Assembly: GCF_963662885.1 (NCBI RefSeq)
Contig: NZ_OY760055.1
Coordinates: 196,001-260,000, forward strand
DNA length: 64,000 bases
Source of the DNA: an uncultured Pseudodesulfovibrio sp.
GTDB lineage: Bacteria; Desulfobacterota; Desulfovibrionia; Desulfovibrionales; Desulfovibrionaceae
Direction: 5' to 3'
The notes under the pieces are model-generated. The model saw only the letters and a program-made list of their open reading frames with translations. It made no database searches and had not been told where the DNA came from. Positions 35,326 through 43,665 of the stretch are shown one piece after another. Numbering within the stretch: position 1 is the stretch's first letter; every line of letters begins with the position of its first letter. The position numbers and the translations under genes were made by a program.

Positions 35326-37050
35326 ATGATACGCCTATTCGCCCGATTTGTCCTGGCCGCCGTCATCTTTTGGGGACCGGTCTCCGCAAGCGCTTTTGAC
35401 GTGACGTTGCTGCACGTCAACGACTCCCATTCCTACCTCGACCCCACCGCGGAAAAGATCACGCCGCAGGACAAGCCTACCTATGCCCGCCTGGGCGGTT
35501 GGGCGCGTATCAAGACCGCCGTGAACGAGGTCCGCGCGGAAAAGGACAACGTCATCCTGCTTCATGCGGGCGACGCGGTGCAGGGCGGCCTCTACTATTT
35601 GAAGTACGGGGGCAAGCCTGAGATGGAATTTCTGGACAGGCTGGGTTTCGACGCCTTCACCCTGGGCAACCACGAATTTGATAGGGGCGCGTCGTATCTG
35701 GCCGGGGTCCTGGGCTTTACCAAGGTCCCGGTGCTCTGCGCCAATCTGGACGCATCGTCGGTTCCGGCCCTGGCTGCAAAGGTCCGGCCCTATGTTATTG
35801 TCGAGCGGGGCGGGCAGCGGGTCGGAATCGTCGGCCTGATCACTCCGGAGACCAAATTCATTTCAGCCCCGGGCGACGTACGGTTCTCCGACACGGTCCA
35901 CATGGCCACCCTTATCGTGCGGGAGCTTCAGGCGCGCGGCGTGAACAAGATCGTGCTGCTGACCCACGAGGGTTTCGAAGCGGACAAGCGGCTGGCCGCC
36001 GAGGTCCCGGGCGTGGATGTCATCGTGGGCGGCCACTCCCACACCCTGCTCGGCAACGCGGGCATCGAAAGCATGGGGCTGCGTCCTGCCGCCGCCTATC
36101 CCACGGTGGTCAAGGGACCTGACGGCAGCGACGTGTATGTGGTCACGGCCTGGAAATGGGGCCGGGTGCTCGGCCGTCTCGACCTGACCTTCGACGACGA
36201 GGGCCGCGTCACCGGCGCCGAGGGCAAGCCGCTACTGATCCTGGCCGACGGCTTCAAGCGCAAAAACGACGCCGGGCAGAAAGTGGCGCTTCAGGGCGCG
36301 GACAACGAGGAACTACTGGCATTCATCCAGGCCGACCCCGAGGCCGCCGTGGTGGCCGCCGACCCGGCAGCGCGTAAATTTCTTGGTCCCTACAGCGAGG
36401 GCGTGGAGGCCATGCGCACCGAGGTCATCGGCGAGGCCGTCCTGCCTCTGCCGCATATCCGCGTACCCGGCATCACGGACTCCGGCGAGTCCCTGCCGCA
36501 CGGCAGCCTCATCGCGCCCCTGGTCTGCCAGTCCCTGCTCGCCAAGCTCAAGGAAACCGGCCAACCCGCCGACATCGCCCTGCAGAACTCGGGCGGGGTG
36601 CGCGAGTCCGTGGACCAGGGCGACATCACCATGGGTACCGCCTACACGCTGCTGCCGTTCAACAACACCCTGGTTCTGCTGGGCCTGACCGGCGATCAGG
36701 TTCATCAGGCGCTGGAAACCGGCGTGGATCGGGGCGGAGGTGCCTTCCTTTACACGGGCGGGTTGCGTTACACTGCGGACATGCGCCGTCCCGAAGGCGA
36801 CCGCGTGCTCTGCATCGACACACTCGACATGGCTGGCAACTGGACTCCGCTCGACCCGGCCCGGATCTATCGCGTGGTCACCAATTCCTACCTCGCCTCG
36901 GGCGGTGACGGCTTTGATGTCATGAAGGCAGCCGTCTCCAGCTACGACACCGGCTTCGTCGACGCCCAGGCGTTCATCGACTACGTGCGCCAGCAACGCA
37001 TGCTCAAGCCACTGCCTACTACCGGCGTGAGGTACATCCCCGCGAAATGA
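35326..37050 (+). CDS. Periplasmic 5'-nucleotidase / metallophosphatase (UshA-like)
   Basis: A 574-residue exported enzyme that hydrolyses nucleotides or related phosphoesters. The signal peptide is MIRLFARFVLAAVIFWGPVS (cleavage SASA-FD). The calcineurin-like metal-binding motifs are all present: LLHVNDSHSY, HAGDAVQGG, LGNHEFDRG, LTHEG and VIVGGHSHT. The C-terminal 5'-nucleotidase domain has ALQNSGGVR and NSYLASGGDGFD. CCGGAGG precedes the ATG. With a nucleoside-type importer at 3-8 kb and ppnP at 38.5 kb it hints at nucleotide scavenging. A palindromic family C element follows its stop at once. Confidence 0.94.
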   Translation: MIRLFARFVLAAVIFWGPVSASAFDVTLLHVNDSHSYLDPTAEKITPQDKPTYARLGGWARIKTAVNEVRAEKDNVILLHAGDAVQGGLYYLKYGGKPEMEFLDRLGFDAFTLGNHEFDRGASYLAGVLGFTKVPVLCANLDASSVPALAAKVRPYVIVERGGQRVGIVGLITPETKFISAPGDVRFSDTVHMATLIVRELQARGVNKIVLLTHEGFEADKRLAAEVPGVDVIVGGHSHTLLGNAGIESMGLRPAAAYPTVVKGPDGSDVYVVTAWKWGRVLGRLDLTFDDEGRVTGAEGKPLLILADGFKRKNDAGQKVALQGADNEELLAFIQADPEAAVVAADPAARKFLGPYSEGVEAMRTEVIGEAVLPLPHIRVPGITDSGESLPHGSLIAPLVCQSLLAKLKETGQPADIALQNSGGVRESVDQGDITMGTAYTLLPFNNTLVLLGLTGDQVHQALETGVDRGGGAFLYTGGLRYTADMRRPEGDRVLCIDTLDMAGNWTPLDPARIYRVVTNSYLASGGDGFDVMKAAVSSYDTGFVDAQAFIDYVRQQRMLKPLPTTGVRYIPAK

Positions 37051-37052
37051 GC

Positions 37053-37147
37053 CTCCAGCGGCTGGGGGAAGGGGAAGGAAAACCCTTTGAAAAGGGATTT
37101 CCTTCCCCTTCCCCCAGACCCCCATCCCCATCCTTTCCGAAACTTCT
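37053..37147 (-). repeat. Palindromic element family C, copy 1
   Basis: A purine/pyrimidine-skewed palindrome 2 nt past the nucleotidase stop. The core 37062-37116 has 20-nt arms starting CTGGGGGAAGG and ending CCTTCCCCCAG, with an inner CCCTTT/AAAGGG stem. It then runs through GACCCCCATCCCCATCC and TTTCCGAAACTT. It reads from gene 3' end outward on the plus strand, which is the inverse orientation of copies 2 and 3 as written. It may terminate or stabilise transcripts. Confidence 0.8.
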
Positions 37148-37322
37148 TGTGTGCCTTGGGCAGGTCCGTGCCGGGGGAAGGTTCATTTTGCGCGGGTGTC
37201 GGGTATGCCCGGACCTTTCGCTACGGTTACCCGCACCGCCAGGCAGCGGGGCAACGATTTGTGACAAGGCGTCTGCTTTGGCTGGGGCGTGGAGAAGGCC
37301 GATTTACCGACCTATCCTCATC
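37148..37322. other. Intergenic spacer between two family C elements
   Basis: 175 bp between two convergent genes' 3' elements. One short inverted repeat is visible (GGTCCG near 37162 and CGGACC near 37209). There is no credible open frame with a ribosome binding site and no other recognised feature. Confidence 0.4.
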
Positions 37323-37434
37323 CGCGAAGCGGCTATAAAAAGTTTGGGAAAAGGAGGGGATGGGGGTTCGGGGGAAGGGGAGGAAAGAACCCTTCACAAA
37401 GGGTTTTTCCTCCCCTTCCTACGGCGGCCGGAGG
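37323..37434 (+). repeat. Palindromic element family C, copy 2
   Basis: Begins CGCGAAGCGGCTATAAAAAG, continues through GGAGGGGATGGGGG, then the palindromic core GGGGGAAGGGGAGGAAAGAA ... CCCTT/AAGGG ... CCTCCCCTTCC, and ends CGGCCGGAGG 3 bp from the oxidoreductase stop on the minus strand. Read from that gene's 3' end it has the same order as copy 1 and finishes with a TTTTTAT tract, so it could terminate minus-strand transcription. Confidence 0.8.
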
Positions 37435-37437
37435 CAC

Positions 37438-38427
37438 TCAGCAGTTTTGCCAGGTGCCTGCTTCGGCGCTTCGGAAAAGGGCGTCCACGGTATGCTGGTT
37501 GGCGAAGGTGTCCATGAGGGAGATGGGCACCGGGGTGTCTTCGAGAATGGACTGGGCGAAGGCTTCCGCCTGGGCCGTGTACTGGTCGCAGGCGTCGAGC
37601 GTGATCGTTCGGGTTTCATCGCCCTGTTGGAGCAGAATTTCGGTGGGCTGGTCCGGCGGGGCGTTGAACGGGATGATGATTTCGATGCGGCCCTTGTCGC
37701 CCAGGACGTTGACCCGCTGATAGGGGGCCAGCTGGGTGGAGCAGGTGAAGGCGGACATCCTGCCGTTGAAGTCGAGCATGCCCGAGAAGGTCCTGTCCGT
37801 GCAGAAGCAGGGATCCTTGTCCATCCAGCCGAAGGCGCGCCTGGGCTGGGCGTCGAACAGCAGGCGTGACAGGGAGACCTGATAGCAGCCGATGTCCATG
37901 AGTCCGCCGCCGCCCATGTCGGCCTTGTTGCGGATGTTCTCGGGATCGTCGTTGAAGTAGGAGAAGAAAGACTGGATCGAGGTCGGCCTGCCTATGGCGT
38001 CTTCCTTGATGAGCCGTTTGGTCTCCAGCCATTGCGGGTGGAAGCGGTACATGAACGCCTCCATGATCTTGATGTCGGGTCGCGAGGCCTGGGTGTTGAT
38101 GAGCCGGTTGACCTCGTCGTCATTCAGCCCCAGAGGCTTTTCGCAAAGCACGTGCTTGTTGCGGGCCATGGCCTTGAGCGTCCATTCCACATGCAGGTGA
38201 TTGGGGAGGGGAATATAGACCGCATCGATTTGCGAATCGGCCAAAAGTTCTTCGTAACTTCCATAGGCCTTGGGGATGCCCAGTTCTTCGGCTACCTGGC
38301 TCGCTGCTTGCGCGTTGCGGGAACAAATGGCCGTAACTTCGCAGTTTTTTGCACGCTGCATTCCGGGAATGACCTTGGTGCGGCCTATCTTGGCGGTGGA
38401 CAGTACGCCGATGCGGATTTTTTTCAT
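37438..38427 (-). CDS. Gfo/Idh/MocA family NAD(P)-dependent oxidoreductase
   Basis: A 329-residue cytoplasmic dehydrogenase. The N-terminal Rossmann fold has IGVLSTAKIGRTKVIPG (~5-21) with the YIPLPNHLHVEW and CEKPLGLN motifs, the latter carrying the active-site Lys-Pro of the family. The C-terminal domain contains EAFMYRFHPQW and GGGGLMDIGCYQVS. Substrates are typically sugars, inositols or related polyols; this one cannot be assigned further. GGGGGAG precedes the ATG at 38427. Divergent from ppnP. Confidence 0.92.
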   Translation of the reverse strand: MKKIRIGVLSTAKIGRTKVIPGMQRAKNCEVTAICSRNAQAASQVAEELGIPKAYGSYEELLADSQIDAVYIPLPNHLHVEWTLKAMARNKHVLCEKPLGLNDDEVNRLINTQASRPDIKIMEAFMYRFHPQWLETKRLIKEDAIGRPTSIQSFFSYFNDDPENIRNKADMGGGGLMDIGCYQVSLSRLLFDAQPRRAFGWMDKDPCFCTDRTFSGMLDFNGRMSAFTCSTQLAPYQRVNVLGDKGRIEIIIPFNAPPDQPTEILLQQGDETRTITLDACDQYTAQAEAFAQSILEDTPVPISLMDTFANQHTVDALFRSAEAGTWQNC

Positions 38428-38535
38428 GGGCTCCCCCAGGGTTGACGGTGATTGCCGCCACCCAGTATAACCGGAATCCGTTACCACGCAAGCGCGGATA
38501 TCCCCGCGTCCCAGCCACCAACAACCGGAGAGAGC

Positions 38536-38850
38536 ATGACCGCATTCGCCAACGTCACCGTTAACAAAAAAGCCAACATCTATTTCGACGGCAAAGTTAC
38601 CAGCCGTGTCGTCACCTTGAGCGACGGCAGCGTAAAGACCCTCGGTATCATGCTGCCCGGTGAATACGAGTTCAGCACCGACAAGCCGGAGTTCATGGAA
38701 ATCACCGCCGGCGAGCTGTCCGTCCAGCTGCCCGGTTTCGACGAATGGGTGGCCGTGACCGCAGGACAGAGTTTCAACGTCCCCGGCGAGGCCAAGTTCC
38801 GTCTCAAGGTCAGCACCGTGACCGACTACTGTTGTTCTTACCTGGATTAG
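38536..38850 (+). CDS. ppnP: Pyrimidine/purine nucleoside phosphorylase PpnP
   Basis: A 104-residue cupin-fold protein of the former DUF1255/YaiE family, shown in E. coli to phosphorolyse several nucleosides to base and ribose-1-phosphate. Diagnostic stretches are NVTVNKKANIYFDGKVTSR, LGIMLPGEYEF, ITAGELSVQLPG and GQSFNVPGEAKFRLKV. CCGGAGAGAG precedes the ATG at 38536. Length and motifs match the family. It is followed after 8 nt by a gene of unknown function. Confidence 0.93.
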   Translation: MTAFANVTVNKKANIYFDGKVTSRVVTLSDGSVKTLGIMLPGEYEFSTDKPEFMEITAGELSVQLPGFDEWVAVTAGQSFNVPGEAKFRLKVSTVTDYCCSYLD

Positions 38851-38858
38851 GAGGGAGA

Positions 38859-39269
38859 ATGTCCGAACAAGGCCAGAGAATCGAGTTTGAAGCCAAAGGC
38901 CCCTATCTGTTCCAGGTGTTGTCCGATCCGCCCGAGGCCATGCTGCTGGAAGACCACGAGGTCTGTTTGTTCCAGTTCGGCCAGTTGTTCCTGCCGGTGG
39001 CCCTGTCCGCCTGCGCCCCCATGGCCGAGGCCTTGACCGAGATGTCCCAGGACGCTTCGGGCCCGGCTGGCGAAGGCATGATCCCCCTGCAGTTCGACCT
39101 TTCCGAAACGCTGGAGTTGCCCCCGTTGACCGGTGTCGTCGGGACAAGCTACCAGCACGACGATGTGATCTATCTCGATGTGTTCTTCGGCGAGACCCAG
39201 GCGCGGCTGTGCTTCTCCATTCTTGCCGCGGCGGTTATCGGTCAGGTCTTGTCCCAGGTACCCAAATAG
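38859..39269 (+). CDS. Conserved hypothetical protein (136 aa)
   Basis: A small cytoplasmic protein with no signal or membrane segment, beginning MSEQGQRIEFEAKGPYLFQV and ending FSILAAAVIGQVLSQVPK. The ATG at 38859 has GGAGGGAGA directly upstream. It looks like a beta-rich single domain. I do not recognise the family. It is probably co-transcribed with ppnP (8-nt gap). Confidence 0.7.
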   Translation: MSEQGQRIEFEAKGPYLFQVLSDPPEAMLLEDHEVCLFQFGQLFLPVALSACAPMAEALTEMSQDASGPAGEGMIPLQFDLSETLELPPLTGVVGTSYQHDDVIYLDVFFGETQARLCFSILAAAVIGQVLSQVPK

Positions 39270-39277
39270 CTCGGCCC

Positions 39278-40078
39278 ATGGACCGGGATCGGCCCATACC
39301 GGACAAGCGGCTTCAACCGCGCCTTGCGACGGCGTGGTTGTTGCTGTGCCTGCTCCTCATGGCCGTTCCCTGCCGGGCCCAGGCTCTTCCCGACTCCATC
39401 CTTCTGACCAGCGGGGAGTGGCCGCCGTTCTATTCCGCCTCCCTGCCCGGCGGCGGATTCGGCAACCGCGTCATCAGCGAGAGCTTCGCCCTGGCGGGGA
39501 TCTCGGTCGATTTCATGTTCCTTCCCTGGCGCAGGGCCATGTCCATGGCCGACAACGGGCCTCCGGCCGGGTCGGCGGGCTGGCTGCCGCTGGAAGGGCG
39601 CGACAGACGGTTTCTCTTCAGCGATCCGGTTTTTTCCTCGGACAGGGTCTTTTTCTATCGACGGGACACCTCGTTTACGTGGCAAACCTTGAACGACATC
39701 CGGGACCTGCGGGTGGGCATCACCCTGGGCAGTGCCGAGGAGTTCCCTTTCGAGGATGCCATGGCCGGAGGAAAAGGGAAGCTGGATATGGCCGTGAGCT
39801 ACGTGGCGGGCATGAAGATGCTCATTGAGGGCCGCGTGGACGTATACGCCTGCAACAAGTCCGTCGGCCTGTTCGTCCTGGCCAGACGGATCGATTCGGG
39901 CGCGGACCGGATTGCCTACGATCCCCGCCCCATATTCACCGAAACCAACCACCTCATTCTCAGTCGCAGACTGCCCTATGCCCAGGAGTTGATGGACCGG
40001 TTCAACGCCGGGCTGCGAAAGCTGCGCGAGAGCGGTCGCTATGACCGTATTCGGCGGGTATATCCCGGTCTGAACTGA
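39278..40078 (+). CDS. Periplasmic solute-binding protein, family 3 type
   Basis: A 266-residue exported protein with a signal segment (AWLLLCLLLMAVPCRAQA). The mature part follows the family 3 amino-acid-binding fold: ILLTSGEWPPFYSASLPGGG near the start, then FLFSDPVFSSDRVFFYRR, LRVGITLGS and MLIEGRVDVYACNKS. No ABC permease or ATPase is next to it, so it may be an orphan sensor or scavenging receptor. The ATG at 39278 is 8 nt after the previous stop with no clear ribosome binding site, suggesting coupled translation. Confidence 0.82.
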   Translation: MDRDRPIPDKRLQPRLATAWLLLCLLLMAVPCRAQALPDSILLTSGEWPPFYSASLPGGGFGNRVISESFALAGISVDFMFLPWRRAMSMADNGPPAGSAGWLPLEGRDRRFLFSDPVFSSDRVFFYRRDTSFTWQTLNDIRDLRVGITLGSAEEFPFEDAMAGGKGKLDMAVSYVAGMKMLIEGRVDVYACNKSVGLFVLARRIDSGADRIAYDPRPIFTETNHLILSRRLPYAQELMDRFNAGLRKLRESGRYDRIRRVYPGLN

Positions 40079-40161
40079 CCTCTTCGTACCCCCTGCCGGG
40101 GGGCGATTTTCCCTTCCCCTGGTTGACAATGTGCCGTTTCTGTGATTTTTTTTCGGGTGTA

Positions 40162-40187
40162 CCGCAAACGTTTGCGGCAACGTTTGC
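40162..40187. promoter_or_regulatory. Tandem LacI-type operators upstream of galT
   Basis: CCGCAAACGTTTGCGG (40162-40177) is a perfect 16-bp palindrome of the kind bound by LacI/GalR/PurR-family repressors. A second, shortened copy GCAACGTTTGC overlaps its right end, with CG centres 12 bp apart. A TTGACA -35 hexamer lies upstream at 40123-40128, so bound repressor would block transcription just after initiation. The LacI-family gene three genes downstream (42637) is the obvious ligand-responsive partner. Confidence 0.72.
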
Positions 40188-40274
40188 GGTGCGGTCCGCA
40201 CCGGGCCCGGAGAGGCAGGGAGTTTTGGGAAAGGCTTCCTCTTCGGGGCGATCTTCTAGGGTTGAGGGGAAGGC

Positions 40275-41339
40275 ATGTTTTTCGAGGATCATCCGCACAG
40301 GCGGTTGAACCAGCTCACCGGCGAGTGGGTGTTGGTTTCTCCACACCGCACCAAACGGCCCTGGCAGGGCCAGCAGGAAGCGCCCGACCGGGCGACTCTG
40401 CCTTCCTATGACGAGCACTGTTACTTGTGCCCCGGCAACGGCCGGGCGGGCGGTGCGGTCAACCCGCAGTACACCGACACTTTTGTCTTCACCAACGATT
40501 TTGCCGCCTTGCTGCCCGAGCCGCCCGAGGCGGGGCTTGCTCCCCAGCAGGACGGCCTGCTGGTGGCCGAGGCCGAGACCGGCACCTGCCGGGTCATCTG
40601 CTATTCTCCGCGTCACGACCTGACCCTGGCCCGGCTGGGAAGGGAACAGGCCGCCCGCGTTGTGGACGTGTGGTGCGACGAGTTCGCGCATCTGGGCTGG
40701 CGCGAGGACATCGGCTACGTCCAGATATTCGAGAACCGGGGCGCGGCCATGGGCTGCTCCAACCCGCATCCGCACGGCCAGATATGGGCTACCCGAGGGG
40801 TGCCCATGTACCCTGCCGCCGAGGACCGCCGTCAGGCGGAGCACCTGGACCGGAAGGGCAAATGTCTGCTCTGCGCCTACCTGGAGACCGAGCTGGAACG
40901 GGGTGAGCGGATCATTTTCGAAAACGATTCGTTCGCGGCCTTGGTGCCGTTCTGGGCCTTGTGGCCCTTTGAGACCATGATCCTGCCCAAGGCGCATCTG
41001 GCGAACATCCTGGAGATGTCGCCCGAGCAGCGCAGGGACCTGGCCGACGCCATGGTCCGGCTGAACGTGCGGTACGACAATCTTTTTCAGACCTCGTTCC
41101 CCTATTCCATGGGGATTCACCAGGCCCCGACAGATGGTGGAGAGTATCCGCACTGGCATTTCCACCTGCATTACTATCCGCCGTTGCTCCGTTCCAAGTC
41201 GGTCAAGAAATTCATGGTCGGCTACGAGATGATGGCCATGCCTCAGCGTGACCTGACCGCCGAATCCGCGGCCGCCCGGCTGCGCGAGCAGTCCGAGGTC
41301 CACTACATGGATACTCCGGGCAGCGGAGAGAAGGCGTAA
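40275..41339 (+). CDS. galT: Galactose-1-phosphate uridylyltransferase
   Basis: Leloir pathway enzyme that swaps galactose-1-phosphate with the glucose-1-phosphate of UDP-glucose. The 354-residue protein has the zinc-site CYLCPGN (~49), the catalytic HPH motif in SNPHPHGQIW (~162-171), a second CLLCAYLE cysteine pair and the C-terminal WHFHLHYYPP histidines. It begins the gal operon about 90 nt after the operators. The stop overlaps galK by one base (TAATG). Confidence 0.95.
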   Translation: MFFEDHPHRRLNQLTGEWVLVSPHRTKRPWQGQQEAPDRATLPSYDEHCYLCPGNGRAGGAVNPQYTDTFVFTNDFAALLPEPPEAGLAPQQDGLLVAEAETGTCRVICYSPRHDLTLARLGREQAARVVDVWCDEFAHLGWREDIGYVQIFENRGAAMGCSNPHPHGQIWATRGVPMYPAAEDRRQAEHLDRKGKCLLCAYLETELERGERIIFENDSFAALVPFWALWPFETMILPKAHLANILEMSPEQRRDLADAMVRLNVRYDNLFQTSFPYSMGIHQAPTDGGEYPHWHFHLHYYPPLLRSKSVKKFMVGYEMMAMPQRDLTAESAAARLREQSEVHYMDTPGSGEKA

Positions 41340-42640
41340 TGACCACTGCGGCCGCATACGCCGAGGCCCTGCGCCGGGGAGCATTGGACCCGGTCCTGGC
41401 CGAGCTGTATCGGCCCGCGGATATGGCGGCCCAGCGCGTCCGCTATCTTGATCTTCTGGACTGTTTCGAGACCCGTTTGGGGGCCGGGCCGGCGATCATG
41501 GTTCTGGCGCCGGGGCGGACGGAGTTGGGCGGAAACCACACCGACCACAATCTGGGCGTGGTTCTGGCCGCCGCCGTACACTTCGACTGCCTGGCCGTGG
41601 CCCGCGCCAATAACGACGGCGTGGTGCGCATCCGCTCCAAGGGGTTCGACGGCGAGATCGTCGTGGATCTGGCCGAATTGGCTCCCCAACCAGGCGAACG
41701 GGAAGCCTCCGAGTCCCTGGTGCGCGGCGTGGCCTCCTGGCTGGCCGGAAGCGGTCGCAAGGTGGCCGGGTTCGACGCGTGCGTGGACGGGGAAGTCCCC
41801 ATGGGGGCGGGCCTGAGTTCCTCCGCTGCCTTCGAAATTCTGATCGGGCGGATTTTCAGCGAGCTTTTCAACGGAGGGGAGTGCTCGCCTCTGGAGTTGG
41901 CCTTGGCCGGGCGCGCGGCCGAGAACACCTATTTCGGCAAGCCGTGCGGGCTCATGGACCAACTCTCCTGTTCCGCGCAGGGCATTCTTTCCATCGACTT
42001 CGGCGATCCGTCGGCGCCCGTAGTGCGGGATGTCGAGTTCGACTTCGAGCAGACCGGCTACCGGCTGGTCGTGGTCGACACCGGCGGTAGCCACGCGGAC
42101 CTGACCCCGGACTACGCGGCCATCCCGGACGAGATGGGACGGGCCGCGCGCGCCCTGGGGCAAACCCATGCGCGGGGCCTGACCGTGGACGCGGTCCTGG
42201 CCCATGTGGCGGACATTCGGGAAGCCGCAGGGGACCGGGGTGTGCTCCGGCTTATCCATTTCATCGAGGAAACCGACCGCGCCGTCGAGCAGGCGGAAGT
42301 CCTGGCAGCCGGGCGCATGGACGATTTTCTTCAGCTGGTGCGTAAATCCGGTGATTCCTCCTGGCGGCTGTTGCAGAACTGCATCTCGGCCACCGATCCT
42401 CTTGACCAGCCCATCCCCCTGGCCCTGACCCTGACCGAGCGGTTCCTGCGCGGTCGGGGTGCGTGCCGCATACAGGGCGGCGGTTTCGCCGGGACCATCC
42501 AGGCCTACGTGCCCGAAGCGATGTTCACTCCCTACGCGGAGTACATGGAGGAAATCTTCGGCCAGGGGGCGGTCATGCCCCTCAAGGTCCGCAAGCCCGG
42601 CTTCGAGCGTATCGTCCTCGACGGGGAGGCGCGCCCATGA
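41339..42640 (+). CDS. galK: Galactokinase
   Basis: GHMP-family kinase phosphorylating galactose at C1. The 433-residue protein carries the galactokinase signature APGRTELGGNHTDHN (~57-71), the ATP loop PMGAGLSSSAAFE (~155) and the third motif RIQGGGFAGTIQAYV (~377). The start overlaps the galT stop and the end overlaps the LacI-family start as ATGA, so all three are translationally coupled. Confidence 0.95.
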   Translation: MTTAAAYAEALRRGALDPVLAELYRPADMAAQRVRYLDLLDCFETRLGAGPAIMVLAPGRTELGGNHTDHNLGVVLAAAVHFDCLAVARANNDGVVRIRSKGFDGEIVVDLAELAPQPGEREASESLVRGVASWLAGSGRKVAGFDACVDGEVPMGAGLSSSAAFEILIGRIFSELFNGGECSPLELALAGRAAENTYFGKPCGLMDQLSCSAQGILSIDFGDPSAPVVRDVEFDFEQTGYRLVVVDTGGSHADLTPDYAAIPDEMGRAARALGQTHARGLTVDAVLAHVADIREAAGDRGVLRLIHFIEETDRAVEQAEVLAAGRMDDFLQLVRKSGDSSWRLLQNCISATDPLDQPIPLALTLTERFLRGRGACRIQGGGFAGTIQAYVPEAMFTPYAEYMEEIFGQGAVMPLKVRKPGFERIVLDGEARP

Positions 42641-43665
42641 GCCAGTTCACCATCAAGGACCTGGCCCGCAAGCTCGGCGTGTCGCCGTCCACGGTGTCGC
42701 GCGCCCTGCGGGGGCACCCGGATATCAGCCCGGCCACCAAACAGCGCGTGGCCGAAGCGGCCGAGAAGTACCACTATCATCCGAACCAGCTCGCCCAGTC
42801 CCTGCAAAAGAAGCGCAGTAACGTCATCGGCGTCATCGTGCCTGCCATCCGGCACAACTTTTTCTCAAGCGTCATCAGCGGGATAGAAGAACTGGCCTAT
42901 GACAACGGCTATACCATCATGGTCTGCCAATCCAACGAAACACTGGCCCGCGAGATCCTCAACGTCCAGGCGTTGGTGGCCAACCGCGTGGCCGGGCTGC
43001 TTATCGCCATCTCGTCGGAGACCACGACTCACGAACACCTTGCGCGGGCCATGCGTCAGCATGTGCCCCTGGTCCAGTTCGACCGGGTGGTGGAGGAGCT
43101 GGACACCGGCAAGGTGGTCGTGGACGACTACGCGGCTGCCTTTGGCGCGGTGGAACATCTCATCCAGTGCGGCTACCGGCGCATCGGCCACATGGCCGGG
43201 CAGGACGGCATCGCCCTGAACCGCAAGCGTTTCGAGGGATACCGAGACGCCCTGGCAGCCAACGGCCTGCCGCTGGAGGAGAAGTTCCATTTGCACGGCG
43301 GATACCGTGAGGAAGACGGCCGCGCCGGAGCCGAGCACTATCTGGCCCTGGACGAGTTGCCCGAGGCCATCCTGGCCATCAACGATCCGGTGGCGGTGGG
43401 GTTGTACACGCGGTTCAAGGAAGCGGGCGTGCGCATCCCGGACGACATCGCCCTGGTGGGCTTCTCCGACACCCCTGTTGCCGCGCTTCTCGACCCGGCC
43501 CTGACCTCGGTGCACCAACCCGCCTTTGACATGGGCAAGACAGCCGTGTCCCTGTTGCTGCGCCAATTCGACGAGGGGGCCGATTTCATTCCCGAGACCG
43601 TGGTGCTTGCTACCGATTTGCGGGTGCGGGGAAGTTCCGTTCCGAAGGGGGGACTATGCAACTGA
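42637..43665 (+). CDS. LacI family transcriptional regulator of the gal operon
   Basis: A 342-residue repressor with the LacI helix-turn-helix and hinge (IKDLARKLGVSPSTVSRALR, ~6-25; HPNQLAQSLQKKRS). The C-terminal periplasmic-binding-like domain has VIGVIVPAIRHNFF, the FDRVVEEL dimer region and GFSDTPVAALLDP. The hinge and HTH fit a GCAAACGTTTGC operator, found just upstream of galT, so it probably autoregulates the operon it lies in. The inducer is likely galactose or a Leloir intermediate. Confidence 0.92.
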   Translation: MSQFTIKDLARKLGVSPSTVSRALRGHPDISPATKQRVAEAAEKYHYHPNQLAQSLQKKRSNVIGVIVPAIRHNFFSSVISGIEELAYDNGYTIMVCQSNETLAREILNVQALVANRVAGLLIAISSETTTHEHLARAMRQHVPLVQFDRVVEELDTGKVVVDDYAAAFGAVEHLIQCGYRRIGHMAGQDGIALNRKRFEGYRDALAANGLPLEEKFHLHGGYREEDGRAGAEHYLALDELPEAILAINDPVAVGLYTRFKEAGVRIPDDIALVGFSDTPVAALLDPALTSVHQPAFDMGKTAVSLLLRQFDEGADFIPETVVLATDLRVRGSSVPKGGLCN

